Program-made: the position numbers and the translations under genes | Shown here: positions 1-5,764 of the stretch, piece after piece | How the letters are laid out: each line of letters begins with the position of its first letter | Position numbering within the stretch: the first letter of the stretch is position 1 | NCBI GenBank assembly: GCA_918241715.1 | Contig: CAKJYB010000007.1 | Location: forward strand, 1-11,132 | From: Clostridiales bacterium | GTDB lineage: Bacteria > Bacillota > Clostridia > Christensenellales > UBA1242 | DNA length: 11,132 nt | Reading direction: 5' to 3' | The notes under the pieces: generated by a model | What the model was told of the DNA's origin: nothing | Databases searched by the model: none | What the model saw: the letters and a program-made list of their open reading frames with translations, nothing else

Positions 1-390
1 ACACACCACAATCAAGATTCTTTGCCCTGCTTTTTTGTAGTGGTCAAACAGAAAGTATCCCATAAATATTGCAATTGCAGTTGCACAAGCAGTGTGCCCA
101 CTTGGAAAACTGAAATCTGTTGAAATGCTTCCAATAAGTTGCACATCTTCAGAAACGGCAAAAGGTCTCTGCCTTTGTGCAAGTGATTTGACAATTGTGA
201 TAACAAGCAAAACAAGTCCATAACCTAATGCATACCAAAGTGTAAGTCTGTGTTTAAACTTAAGCAAAAACAGCACAAAAAGAACAATCATAACAGCGCT
301 TCCAAGCATTGTTATGACTTGAAAAGAAACGTCAAAGAAACTATTTCTTCCTGCTTGCAAAAATTTTATTATGTCAATCTCAAATTTCAT
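1..390 (-). CDS. PAP2-family membrane phosphatase, partial (3' end outside window)
   Basis: The frame is open from ATG at 388-390 to the left edge and gives 130 residues; the rest lies outside the window. It is a PAP2 (type 2 phosphatidic acid phosphatase) family protein. Motif 1 is K68-x6-R75-P76 and motif 2 is P96-S97-G98-H99, whose His is the family's general acid. The third motif, with the catalytic nucleophile His, must lie beyond the edge. Hydrophobic segments lie at about residues 21-45, 51-68 and 98-115, so this is an integral membrane enzyme. Known relatives dephosphorylate lipid phosphates such as undecaprenyl pyrophosphate or phosphatidic acid; the substrate cannot be told here. 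Unlike the other genes in the window it has no clear Shine-Dalgarno sequence. A plausible promoter ends only 7 nt before the ATG, so the mRNA may be leaderless. It follows the rnj terminator and is probably a separate transcription unit. Confidence 0.92.
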   Translation of the reverse strand, partial: MKFEIDIIKFLQAGRNSFFDVSFQVITMLGSAVMIVLFVLFLLKFKHRLTLWYALGYGLVLLVITIVKSLAQRQRPFAVSEDVQLIGSISTDFSFPSGHTACATAIAIFMGYFLFDHYKKAGQRILIVVC

Positions 391-397
391 ATTGATT

Positions 398-426
398 ATT
401 TTACCAAATATGTAGAAAAATAGCAA
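398..426 (-). promoter_or_regulatory. Candidate sigma-A promoter of the PAP2 gene
   Basis: On the minus strand TTGCTA (426-421) is followed after 17 nt by TAAAAT (403-398). These match the -35 consensus at 4 of 6 positions and the -10 consensus at 5 of 6. The expected start of transcription is at about 390-393, at or within a few bases of the ATG. The -35 box abuts the T-tract of the rnj terminator. Confidence 0.45.
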
Positions 427-456
427 GAAAAAAAGAAAGTGGCATGCACTTTCTTT
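427..456 (-). terminator. Intrinsic terminator of rnj
   Basis: On the minus strand a 10-bp stem, AAAGAAAGTG (456-447) with CACTTTCTTT (441-432), closes a 5-nt loop and runs into seven T's (434-428, partly shared with the stem). The stem begins at the base directly after the rnj stop codon (459-457), so the stop-to-stem distance is zero. Confidence 0.88.
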
Positions 457-2112
457 CTAGTCAAGCAAAACAATCGTCAAAACCATAGGTTTACGTTTTG
501 TTCTTCTGTAAATAAAGTTTGAAACATTTCTCTTTACAGCACTTCTGATAATTGCAGGGTCTGCGCCACGCAAATCTTGTTCTTTAAGTGAAGCAATAAT
601 CATGTTTCTTGTCTCTTGAACAAACTCTTCTGCTTCGTCTTGATATACCACACCCCTTGTTATGATAAATGGGTCTCCAACAACTTCTCCAGAAACGTTG
701 TTTATGTTTACAACAACAACGCAAATTCCGTCTTCAGAAAGTTGTTTTCTTTCTCTCAAAACGTTGCTCTCCATATCTCCGATTCCGTATCCGTCAATCA
801 ATCTTTGTCCTGCAGTAACCACTCCGGATTTTTTGATTGAATTTGGTGTCAATTCAACCTGCATACCGATTGAAGCCAAAACGATATTTCTTTCTTCCAT
901 TCCAAGAGACATGGCAAGTTGTTTGTGCATTCTAAGGTGTCTATATTCGCCGTGAATTGGAATAAAGTACTTTGGTTTTACAAGAGAGTGAATCATTTTG
1001 ATTTCTTCCTGACAAGCGTGTCCCGAAGCGTGAACAGCAGAAAGTTCGTCATAAATCACATCTGCACCCTTTTGGAAAAGAGTGTTGATAACGTTGTAAA
1101 CGTTCTTTTCGTTTCCAGGAATAGGAGAAGAACTGAAGATTACAAGGTCATTTTCCCCAATCTTGATTTGTTTAAATTCCCCTGCAGCCATTCTTGTAAG
1201 AGCACTAAGTGGTTCCCCCTGACTTCCGGTTGTAACAATCAAAAGTTCTTTGTCTGCATATTTGTCAATTTTGTCAATGTCAACGATGATGTCTTTGTTA
1301 TACTCAATCTCACCAATTTTGGATCCAACATCTATGATGTTGAGCATGCTTCTTCCAGTAAAGGCAACCTTTCTGCCATACTTTTCTGCCAAAGTCAAAA
1401 TCTGTTGAAGTCTGTGAATGTTTGAAGCAAAGGTTGCAACAAAAAGTCTGTTGTCTGGGTGCTTCTTAAAGATTTCGTCAAGCGTTCTTCCAACTGATTT
1501 TTCACTCATAGAATAGCCCGGTCTGCAGACGTTTGTGCTTTCACACATCAAAAGGCTTACGCCTTTCTTTCCAAGTTCGCCAAAACGTTGCAAATCTGTC
1601 ATAACTCCATCAATTGGCTCAAAGTCAACTTTAAAGTCCCCTGTGTGAACAACGTTTCCTGCTGGCGTTGAAATGCAAAGAGCAAGTGATCCAGCAATTG
1701 AATGTGAAACTTTGATAAATTCAACAGAGAAAGCCCCAATTTTAAGCACATTTTTAGGTTTTACAACAACTGATTTATAACTTACCTTTTGGTGCTCTTT
1801 CATTTTGTTGTCAACAAGTGCAAGTGTAAGTTTCGTCCCATAAATAGGCACGTTTAATTGTTGCAAAAAAAATGGGACAGCTCCAATGTGGTCTTCGTGT
1901 CCGTGTGTCAAAATCAAAGCCTTAACTTTGTCTTTGTTGTTTAAAAGATATGTCATATCTGGTATGACAACGTCAATCCCTGGAAGATCGTCTCCCGGGA
2001 AAGTAAGCCCAGCATCAACAACGATAATTTCGTCGTTATACTCAAAGGCCGTCATGTTTTTTCCGATTTCACCCACTCCACCAAGGAAGGTGATTTTAAG
2101 TTTGTTAGCCAT
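457..2112 (-). CDS. rnj: Ribonuclease J
   Basis: 551 residues, close to the roughly 555 of Bacillus RNase J1. RNase J is a cytoplasmic metallo-beta-lactamase/beta-CASP nuclease with 5'-3' exonuclease and endonuclease activity in mRNA decay and rRNA maturation. The zinc motif HGHEDH is at residues 70-75. Other likely ligands are H137, H156 and D159 (HTGD). The beta-CASP part carries HASGH at 361-365 and IHGEYRHLRMH at about 386-396, the typical RNase J signature. The C-terminal domain ends with the expected basic stretch (YRRTKRKP). ATG at 2110-2112 is supported by AAGGAG at 2123-2118, 5 nt away. It lies 70 bp downstream of the membrane-protein gene. A promoter within the end of that gene and a terminator-like hairpin in the leader suggest attenuation. 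One copy is seen here; whether a J1/J2 pair exists cannot be told. Confidence 0.97.
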   Translation of the reverse strand: MANKLKITFLGGVGEIGKNMTAFEYNDEIIVVDAGLTFPGDDLPGIDVVIPDMTYLLNNKDKVKALILTHGHEDHIGAVPFFLQQLNVPIYGTKLTLALVDNKMKEHQKVSYKSVVVKPKNVLKIGAFSVEFIKVSHSIAGSLALCISTPAGNVVHTGDFKVDFEPIDGVMTDLQRFGELGKKGVSLLMCESTNVCRPGYSMSEKSVGRTLDEIFKKHPDNRLFVATFASNIHRLQQILTLAEKYGRKVAFTGRSMLNIIDVGSKIGEIEYNKDIIVDIDKIDKYADKELLIVTTGSQGEPLSALTRMAAGEFKQIKIGENDLVIFSSSPIPGNEKNVYNVINTLFQKGADVIYDELSAVHASGHACQEEIKMIHSLVKPKYFIPIHGEYRHLRMHKQLAMSLGMEERNIVLASIGMQVELTPNSIKKSGVVTAGQRLIDGYGIGDMESNVLRERKQLSEDGICVVVVNINNVSGEVVGDPFIITRGVVYQDEAEEFVQETRNMIIASLKEQDLRGADPAIIRSAVKRNVSNFIYRRTKRKPMVLTIVLLD

Positions 2113-2135
2113 AGTATCTCCTTAAATATTCAATT

Positions 2136-2159
2136 AAAAACCACAACACAGAGTGTTGT
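2136..2159 (-). terminator. Terminator-like hairpin in the rnj leader
   Basis: Minus strand: a 7-bp stem ACAACAC/GTGTTGT with loop TCT (2159-2143), then GG and five T's (2140-2136). It lies between the membrane-protein stop (2183) and the rnj ribosome binding site (2123-2118). It could end transcription of the upstream gene, act as an attenuator for rnj, or both. There is no room for a promoter between it and rnj, so all rnj mRNA must read through it. Confidence 0.55.
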
Positions 2160-2182
2160 TAAATCCAAAATAAAGCGAAGAA

Positions 2183-3100
2183 TTAAAGAATATAAGCAGT
2201 CTTGTTTATATCGTCAACTTCTTCAAGTTTTTTAGGTGTCAAAATTTCATTTGACGTTACATAGAATCTCATACCCTGACTGGTGAAGAACGCAGTCATG
2301 TTGTATACGCAAAGAATGATTGTCATTGCAGGAACTGCAACAGCCAAAATGTAAAGCCCAAAGATCAAAATCAATGCCCAGAAAATTGCAAAATAGAGCC
2401 AAGCAATTCCAAAAGTCTTTCCAAAGTGTCTTTTAACAGCCTTTGTCCCTTTTCTGTATGCTTTAAAGACGTTGCAATCCAAAACGATGAGAGCAGGAAT
2501 CCACCCCAACACAGACATCTGTTCAAGAGAGAACAGAAGTATAAGTGCCAAAAGCACAACTGCCCACAACAAATGATTTACAAAGAAAGTGTTTCCAATT
2601 TGAGCAAAACCATACAATGACCCAAAAACAACGGCGATAAAGAAAATGTTGTAAATAGTTTTGCAAAGAGCAAAAACAACCGAACGATTTAAGGTCTTTA
2701 CAAGAGCACTCAAAAAGCCCATTTTGTTGTTGCTTGTCATGTAATAATAAAGTGTGCAACTGAGAGCATATTTGCCAATGTTGATAAGAAATGGCAAGAG
2801 CACAAAAATTATCAAAAGCCCATAGATTGCAAGGCCAAGATTTGCCCCAAAAATGTCTCCAAACGTTTTGATTGAAGCATTTACAACACCTTTGATGTTG
2901 TATCCCAAAACACCACCAAAAACGCCGTAAATTCCAGCATTTTCGCCAGCAAAGTTTGCAGACACAATTCCCTTAAACTCAAAGAAGCATGGCAAAAACA
3001 GCGCAAAACAAACTCCCCATACAAGAATGTAATACAGGAAGAATTTAAGCGTTTTCAGCCAATTTGACTTAAAAAGTCTCAAAGAATTTAAGAAAACCAT
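2183..3100 (-). CDS. Uncharacterised multi-pass membrane protein
   Basis: 305 residues that I cannot assign to a characterised family. Strongly hydrophobic segments lie at about residues 18-41, 85-109, 137-158, 165-190, 195-208 and 228-272 (the last long enough for two passes), so this is a polytopic inner-membrane protein. A basic stretch at about 212-228 (KAYRKGTKAVKRHFGK) precedes the last membrane region. That layout recalls the many uncharacterised bacterial proteins in which an amphipathic 'A-x-x-K/R' helix precedes a hydrophobic hairpin; this likeness is an impression only. The C-terminal tail of about 25 residues is polar and acidic (KKLEEVDD). ATG at 3098-3100 is preceded by GAAAGG at suitable distance. 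It has its own promoter and sits between greA and rnj on the same strand, but no functional link can be inferred from that alone. Confidence 0.88.
   Translation of the reverse strand: MVFLNSLRLFKSNWLKTLKFFLYYILVWGVCFALFLPCFFEFKGIVSANFAGENAGIYGVFGGVLGYNIKGVVNASIKTFGDIFGANLGLAIYGLLIIFVLLPFLINIGKYALSCTLYYYMTSNNKMGFLSALVKTLNRSVVFALCKTIYNIFFIAVVFGSLYGFAQIGNTFFVNHLLWAVVLLALILLFSLEQMSVLGWIPALIVLDCNVFKAYRKGTKAVKRHFGKTFGIAWLYFAIFWALILIFGLYILAVAVPAMTIILCVYNMTAFFTSQGMRFYVTSNEILTPKKLEEVDDINKTAYIL
2189..2217 (-). promoter_or_regulatory. Candidate sigma-A promoter for rnj inside the upstream gene
   Basis: Minus strand TTGACG (2217-2212), a 17-nt spacer, then TATATT (2194-2189): 5 of 6 matches in each box. 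It overlaps the last codons of the 305-residue membrane-protein gene. Transcription would start near 2182, giving a leader of about 70 nt that contains the hairpin at 2159-2143 and the rnj Shine-Dalgarno sequence. Confidence 0.55.
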
Positions 3101-3137
3101 AAAAAACCTTTCTTTTAATAAATTTGCTTCTTAGTCT

Positions 3138-3165
3138 ATTATAACAAAAAGTGGAGTAAAAACAA
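3138..3165 (-). promoter_or_regulatory. Promoter of the 305-residue membrane protein
   Basis: A perfect -10 box TATAAT (3143-3138, minus strand) is followed by a leader of about 30 nt. The -35 is weak: TTGTTT at 3165-3160 with a 16-nt spacer is the best match (3 of 6). No intrinsic terminator is visible between the greA stop (3187) and this promoter, so read-through from greA may also contribute. Confidence 0.55.
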
Positions 3166-3186
3166 ACAAATTTAAACCAAAAAAGA

Positions 3187-3657
3187 TTAAACTTCAATTT
3201 TTACAATTTGATAATTTGTTACACCACCTGGTGTTGTAACGGAAACATTGTCCCCTTTCTTGTGTCCAAGAAGAGCTTTTCCAACAGGTGAAACGTTGCT
3301 GATAATTCCATTTCTTGGGTCGCTTTCTGAAGAGCCTGTGATTCTATATTCAACTTCTTCGTCAAAGTCTTCGTCATACAAAGTAACTTTGCATCCAACA
3401 CTAACTACATCTGCAACAAGGTTTTTCTTGTCAATAATTTCTGCGTTGAGCAAAATGTTTTCCATCTCTGTAATTTCAGCTTCAATTTCTGCTTGTTCGT
3501 CTTTTGCTGCGTCATATTCGGAGTTTTCTGACAAATCTCCAAATTCCCTTGCGATTCCAATACGCTTTGTAACGTCTGGTCTTTTTACCATTTTATAATA
3601 GTTGAGTTTTTCTTCAAGCTGTGCCTTTCCTTCTGGTGTCAAATAATGTTTTTCCAT
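3187..3657 (-). CDS. greA: Transcription elongation factor GreA
   Basis: 156 residues, full length for the family. GreA enters the secondary channel of RNA polymerase and stimulates cleavage of backtracked RNA, restarting arrested complexes. The N-terminal coiled coil spans about residues 8-75. Its tip carries the catalytic acidic pair D41 and E44 in GDLSENSEY (40-48). The C-terminal globular domain has the conserved SPVGKALLG at 123-131. ATG at 3655-3657 is supported by AAAGGAG at 3671-3665, 7 nt away. Upstream lie a consensus sigma-A promoter and a leader of about 75 nt containing a terminator-like hairpin, which suggests transcript-level control. The gene is divergent from the DUF378-type gene and is followed on the same strand by the membrane protein at 2183-3100. 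Confidence 0.97.
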   Translation of the reverse strand: MEKHYLTPEGKAQLEEKLNYYKMVKRPDVTKRIGIAREFGDLSENSEYDAAKDEQAEIEAEITEMENILLNAEIIDKKNLVADVVSVGCKVTLYDEDFDEEVEYRITGSSESDPRNGIISNVSPVGKALLGHKKGDNVSVTTPGGVTNYQIVKIEV

Positions 3658-3683
3658 ATCAAGTCTCCTTTGAAAGTAAAATT

Positions 3684-3706
3684 AAAAAAGTTGACCAATA
3701 GGTCAA
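3684..3706 (-). terminator. Terminator-like hairpin in the greA leader
   Basis: Minus strand: 6-bp stem TTGACC/GGTCAA with loop TATT (3706-3691), then C and six T's (3689-3684). It sits between the greA promoter (3767-3739) and its Shine-Dalgarno sequence (3671-3665). No minus-strand gene lies between the promoter and greA, so it cannot be the terminator of an upstream gene on this strand. The stem is short, so partial rather than full termination would be expected. Confidence 0.6.
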
Positions 3707-3738
3707 TTTTGGTGGAGTGCTTTTTAATTTACGACTAT

Positions 3739-3767
3739 ATTATATTCATAAGCACTGCTTTTGTCAA
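3739..3767 (-). promoter_or_regulatory. Consensus sigma-A promoter of greA
   Basis: Minus strand TTGACA (3767-3762), exactly 17 nt, then TATAAT (3744-3739): a full match in both boxes with ideal spacing. Transcription should start near 3732, leaving a leader of about 75 nt before the greA ATG. Confidence 0.9.
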
Positions 3768-3771
3768 CCAA

Positions 3772-3845
3772 TTTTGCAAGTTTGCTAAATATGTTATTCA
3801 TTTTTTTTGCAAACAATACCAAATATTTTTGCTGTTTTTTTGCAA
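3772..3845 (+). repeat. Three TTTTGCAA octamers at 33-bp spacing
   Basis: TTTTGCAA occurs at 3772-3779, 3805-3812 and 3838-3845, exactly 33 bp apart. The first two copies are also followed by similar CYAAATAT stretches (from 3785 and 3819). The array lies between the divergent greA and DUF378-type genes, with copy 1 just upstream of the greA -35 box. It may be a decayed tandem duplication or binding sites. The octamer is AT-rich and occurs elsewhere in the window (for example 7362-7369), so chance is possible. Confidence 0.4.
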
Positions 3846-3867
3846 AATAATCACAAAGGGGCTTTTT

Positions 3868-4173
3868 ATGATCACTTTTATTGCTTTTCTTCTCACGATG
3901 GCAGGTTGCATAAACTGGCTTATGATTGGGCTTTTGCAATACGATTTTGTTGCAGGAATGTTTGGATATCAAGCAAGCATTTTTTCAAGATTGTGTTATA
4001 TCTTGGTTGGTGTTGGAGCCGGATATTTGCTTATCAGAATAATCGTAAACAAAGGCAGTGTAAAAATCTATGAAAAAAAGAAGAAGACACGTTTAGAACA
4101 GCCACAACAACTGATTGAATCCAAACAAACAAAAGAATCGAATTTGTTTGACGAACACTTAAAAAACAATTAG
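3868..4173 (+). CDS. Small DUF378-type membrane protein
   Basis: 101 residues. The N-terminal 60 match the DUF378 pattern: a first membrane helix ending in GCINWLMIGLLQYDFVAGMFG (about residues 13-33), then SRLCYILVGVGAGYLL as the second helix (about 40-56). No biochemical function is established for this family. After the second helix comes a charged cytoplasmic-type tail of about 40 residues, with a lysine cluster (YEKKKKTR) and then Gln/Glu/Lys-rich sequence; it is longer than I would expect for this family. ATG at 3868 was chosen because AAAGGGG at 3855-3861 gives a good ribosome binding site 6 nt away. The frame is open further upstream to 3646, but that part overlaps greA and its leader and does not resemble the family. 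I see no convincing promoter for it. Confidence 0.85.
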   Translation: MITFIAFLLTMAGCINWLMIGLLQYDFVAGMFGYQASIFSRLCYILVGVGAGYLLIRIIVNKGSVKIYEKKKKTRLEQPQQLIESKQTKESNLFDEHLKNN

Positions 4174-4180
4174 GTTTTGT

Positions 4181-4209
4181 TTGACATTTTTGGCAAGAAG
4201 TTTTATCAT
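4181..4209 (+). promoter_or_regulatory. Sigma-A promoter of gpmI
   Basis: TTGACA (4181-4186), a 17-nt spacer, then TATCAT (4204-4209): a perfect -35 and a 5-of-6 -10. It begins 8 bp after the stop of the DUF378-type gene. The predicted start near 4216 gives a very short leader of about 13 nt in which AAGGAG (4218-4223) lies almost at the 5' end. Confidence 0.82.
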
Positions 4210-4228
4210 TTTTTCATAAGGAGAAATC

Positions 4229-5731
4229 ATGATAACTTTAGTTATTTTAGACGGATTTGGCGAATCAAAAGAAAAATACGGAAACGCCATCAAAAGCCAA
4301 GGAACACCCTTTCTTGACAAACTTAAAAAGAAATATCCACACACAATTTTAAATGCAAGTGGAGAAGCTGTTGGTCTCCCACATGGTGTTATGGGAAACA
4401 GCGAAGTTGGGCACCTTACACTTGGAAGTGGCAGAGTTGTTTTGCAAGATTTGGCACACATAAACAGCGAAATCGCAAACGGAAAAATTATGAAAAACCC
4501 TGCACTTATCAAGGCCCTTTCTCATGCCGACAAAAACGGCTCAAATTTGCACGTTATGGGGCTTTTGTCGACGGGTGGAATTCACTCTCACCTAAACCAC
4601 CTTTACGCAATTTTAGACAAGGCAAAATCCTACAAAAAAATCAAAAATGTCTATATCCATGCCATTCTTGATGGAAGAGACACCGGTGTCAGAGATGGAC
4701 TTAAGTTTGTCAAAGATTTGGAAACAAGAATTGCCGGCACAAACGCAAAAATTGCAAGCGTAATTGGCAGAGTTTACACCATGGACAGAGAAAAGCGTTA
4801 TGAAAGACTTAAACGTGGCTATGACATGATGTTTAACAAGGTTGGAGAAAAGTTTAAAACGGCAGAAGAAGCAATCACGGCAAGTTATCAAAAAGGCGTT
4901 TATGACGAATTTATGGAACCTGCAATAATTGGCAACTTCAAAAATGTTGCAGATGGCGACAGCTTTATTTTCTACAACTATCGTTCTGACAGAGCAAAAG
5001 AGATTTCGTTTGCAATAACAGACGAAACATTCAAAGAATTCAAGACCAAAAAACTCAAGAATTTCTTGTTTACGGCCATGACGCAATATGACGACAAACT
5101 TGCACACCTAAACACAATGTATCCCCCAATCATAATCAAGGACAACCTTGCTTGTGTGCTTTCAAAAAATGGCAAAAAGCAGTTCCATATTGCAGAAACA
5201 ACAAAATATGCTCACGTAACATTCTTCTTTAATGGTGGAATCGAAAAGCAATACAAAGGAGAAGACAGAAAACTTATTGACAGCGTTGACACACAAGACT
5301 ATTCTCCATATCCAAAAATGCGTGCAATTGAAATCACACATGGCGTTTTGGAAGCGATTGCTTCTGGAAAGTATGACTTTGTTTTGGTCAACTATTCAAA
5401 CCCAGATATGCTTGGCCACACAGGAAACTTCAACAGCACAAAAGAAGCCATTGAATGTGTTGACAAACAGGCCTATGCCGTTGCACTTGCAACACTTATG
5501 GCCGGTGGGGAGTGTATCATAACGGCTGACCACGGAAATGCCGAACTTATGATGGACAAAAACGGAAACAAAATCACAACCCACACGACAAACCCAGTGC
5601 CATGCATTTTGGTAAGCGACAAACGAAAGGCAAAACTCAAAAAAGGCAAGTCTATTGCAAATATTGCCCCAACAATTTTGAAACTTATGGGACTTGAAAT
5701 ACCACAAACCTTTGAAGAACCATTATTCTAA
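4229..5731 (+). CDS. gpmI: 2,3-bisphosphoglycerate-independent phosphoglycerate mutase
   Basis: 500 residues; the family is usually about 510. This cytoplasmic glycolytic enzyme interconverts 3- and 2-phosphoglycerate through a phosphoserine intermediate and two Mn ions. By position and motif the likely catalytic and metal residues are D8 (ILDGFG), the nucleophile S58 (GNSEVGH), D393 and H397 (NPDMLGHTG), D434 and H435 (TADHGNAEL) and H452 (THTTNP). The substrate-binding motifs HSHLNH (119-124), DGRDTG (148-153) and YRSDRAKEI (251-259) are present. All key residues are intact. The segment at 350-362 (IDSVDTQDYSPYP) reads differently from the usual SPKVATYD-type loop. ATG at 4229 has AAGGAG 5 nt upstream and its own promoter. 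It is convergent with the tandem-OB gene and shares a terminator with it. Confidence 0.97.
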   Translation: MITLVILDGFGESKEKYGNAIKSQGTPFLDKLKKKYPHTILNASGEAVGLPHGVMGNSEVGHLTLGSGRVVLQDLAHINSEIANGKIMKNPALIKALSHADKNGSNLHVMGLLSTGGIHSHLNHLYAILDKAKSYKKIKNVYIHAILDGRDTGVRDGLKFVKDLETRIAGTNAKIASVIGRVYTMDREKRYERLKRGYDMMFNKVGEKFKTAEEAITASYQKGVYDEFMEPAIIGNFKNVADGDSFIFYNYRSDRAKEISFAITDETFKEFKTKKLKNFLFTAMTQYDDKLAHLNTMYPPIIIKDNLACVLSKNGKKQFHIAETTKYAHVTFFFNGGIEKQYKGEDRKLIDSVDTQDYSPYPKMRAIEITHGVLEAIASGKYDFVLVNYSNPDMLGHTGNFNSTKEAIECVDKQAYAVALATLMAGGECIITADHGNAELMMDKNGNKITTHTTNPVPCILVSDKRKAKLKKGKSIANIAPTILKLMGLEIPQTFEEPLF

Positions 5732-5736
5732 AAAAC

Positions 5737-5764
5737 AAAAACGACCAAATCTGGTCGTTTTTTT
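5737..5764. terminator. Bidirectional intrinsic terminator between gpmI and the tandem-OB gene
   Basis: An 11-bp stem AAAAACGACCA (5737-5747) with TGGTCGTTTTT (5752-5762), loop AATC. T's run to 5764 on the plus strand. On the minus strand a mostly-T tract comes from the A-rich sequence at 5731-5740. It lies 5 nt after the gpmI stop and directly after the minus-strand stop (5765-5763), so it serves both convergent genes. Confidence 0.93.

Noticed and set aside
12..221. 69-residue minus-strand open frame
   Set aside because: It is an alternative frame of the PAP2 gene, which has the family motifs K-x6-RP and PSGH in another frame.
919..1425. 168-codon plus-strand open frame opposite rnj
   Set aside because: It lies antisense inside RNase J, has no ribosome binding site and its translation shows no recognisable motif.
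3785..3791. Possible plus-strand promoter TTGTCA (3762-3767) with CTAAAT 17 nt downstream for the DUF378-type gene
   Set aside because: The -10 match is only 3 of 6, and the -35 is simply the complement of the greA -35 box; too weak to list.
3646..3867. Upstream in-frame extension of the DUF378-type protein
   Set aside because: It would overlap greA, its leader and its promoter. The extension does not resemble the family, and ATG at 3868 has a strong ribosome binding site.
4613..5107. 164-codon minus-strand open frame opposite gpmI
   Set aside because: gpmI is complete with all catalytic residues on the plus strand; the antisense frame has no support.
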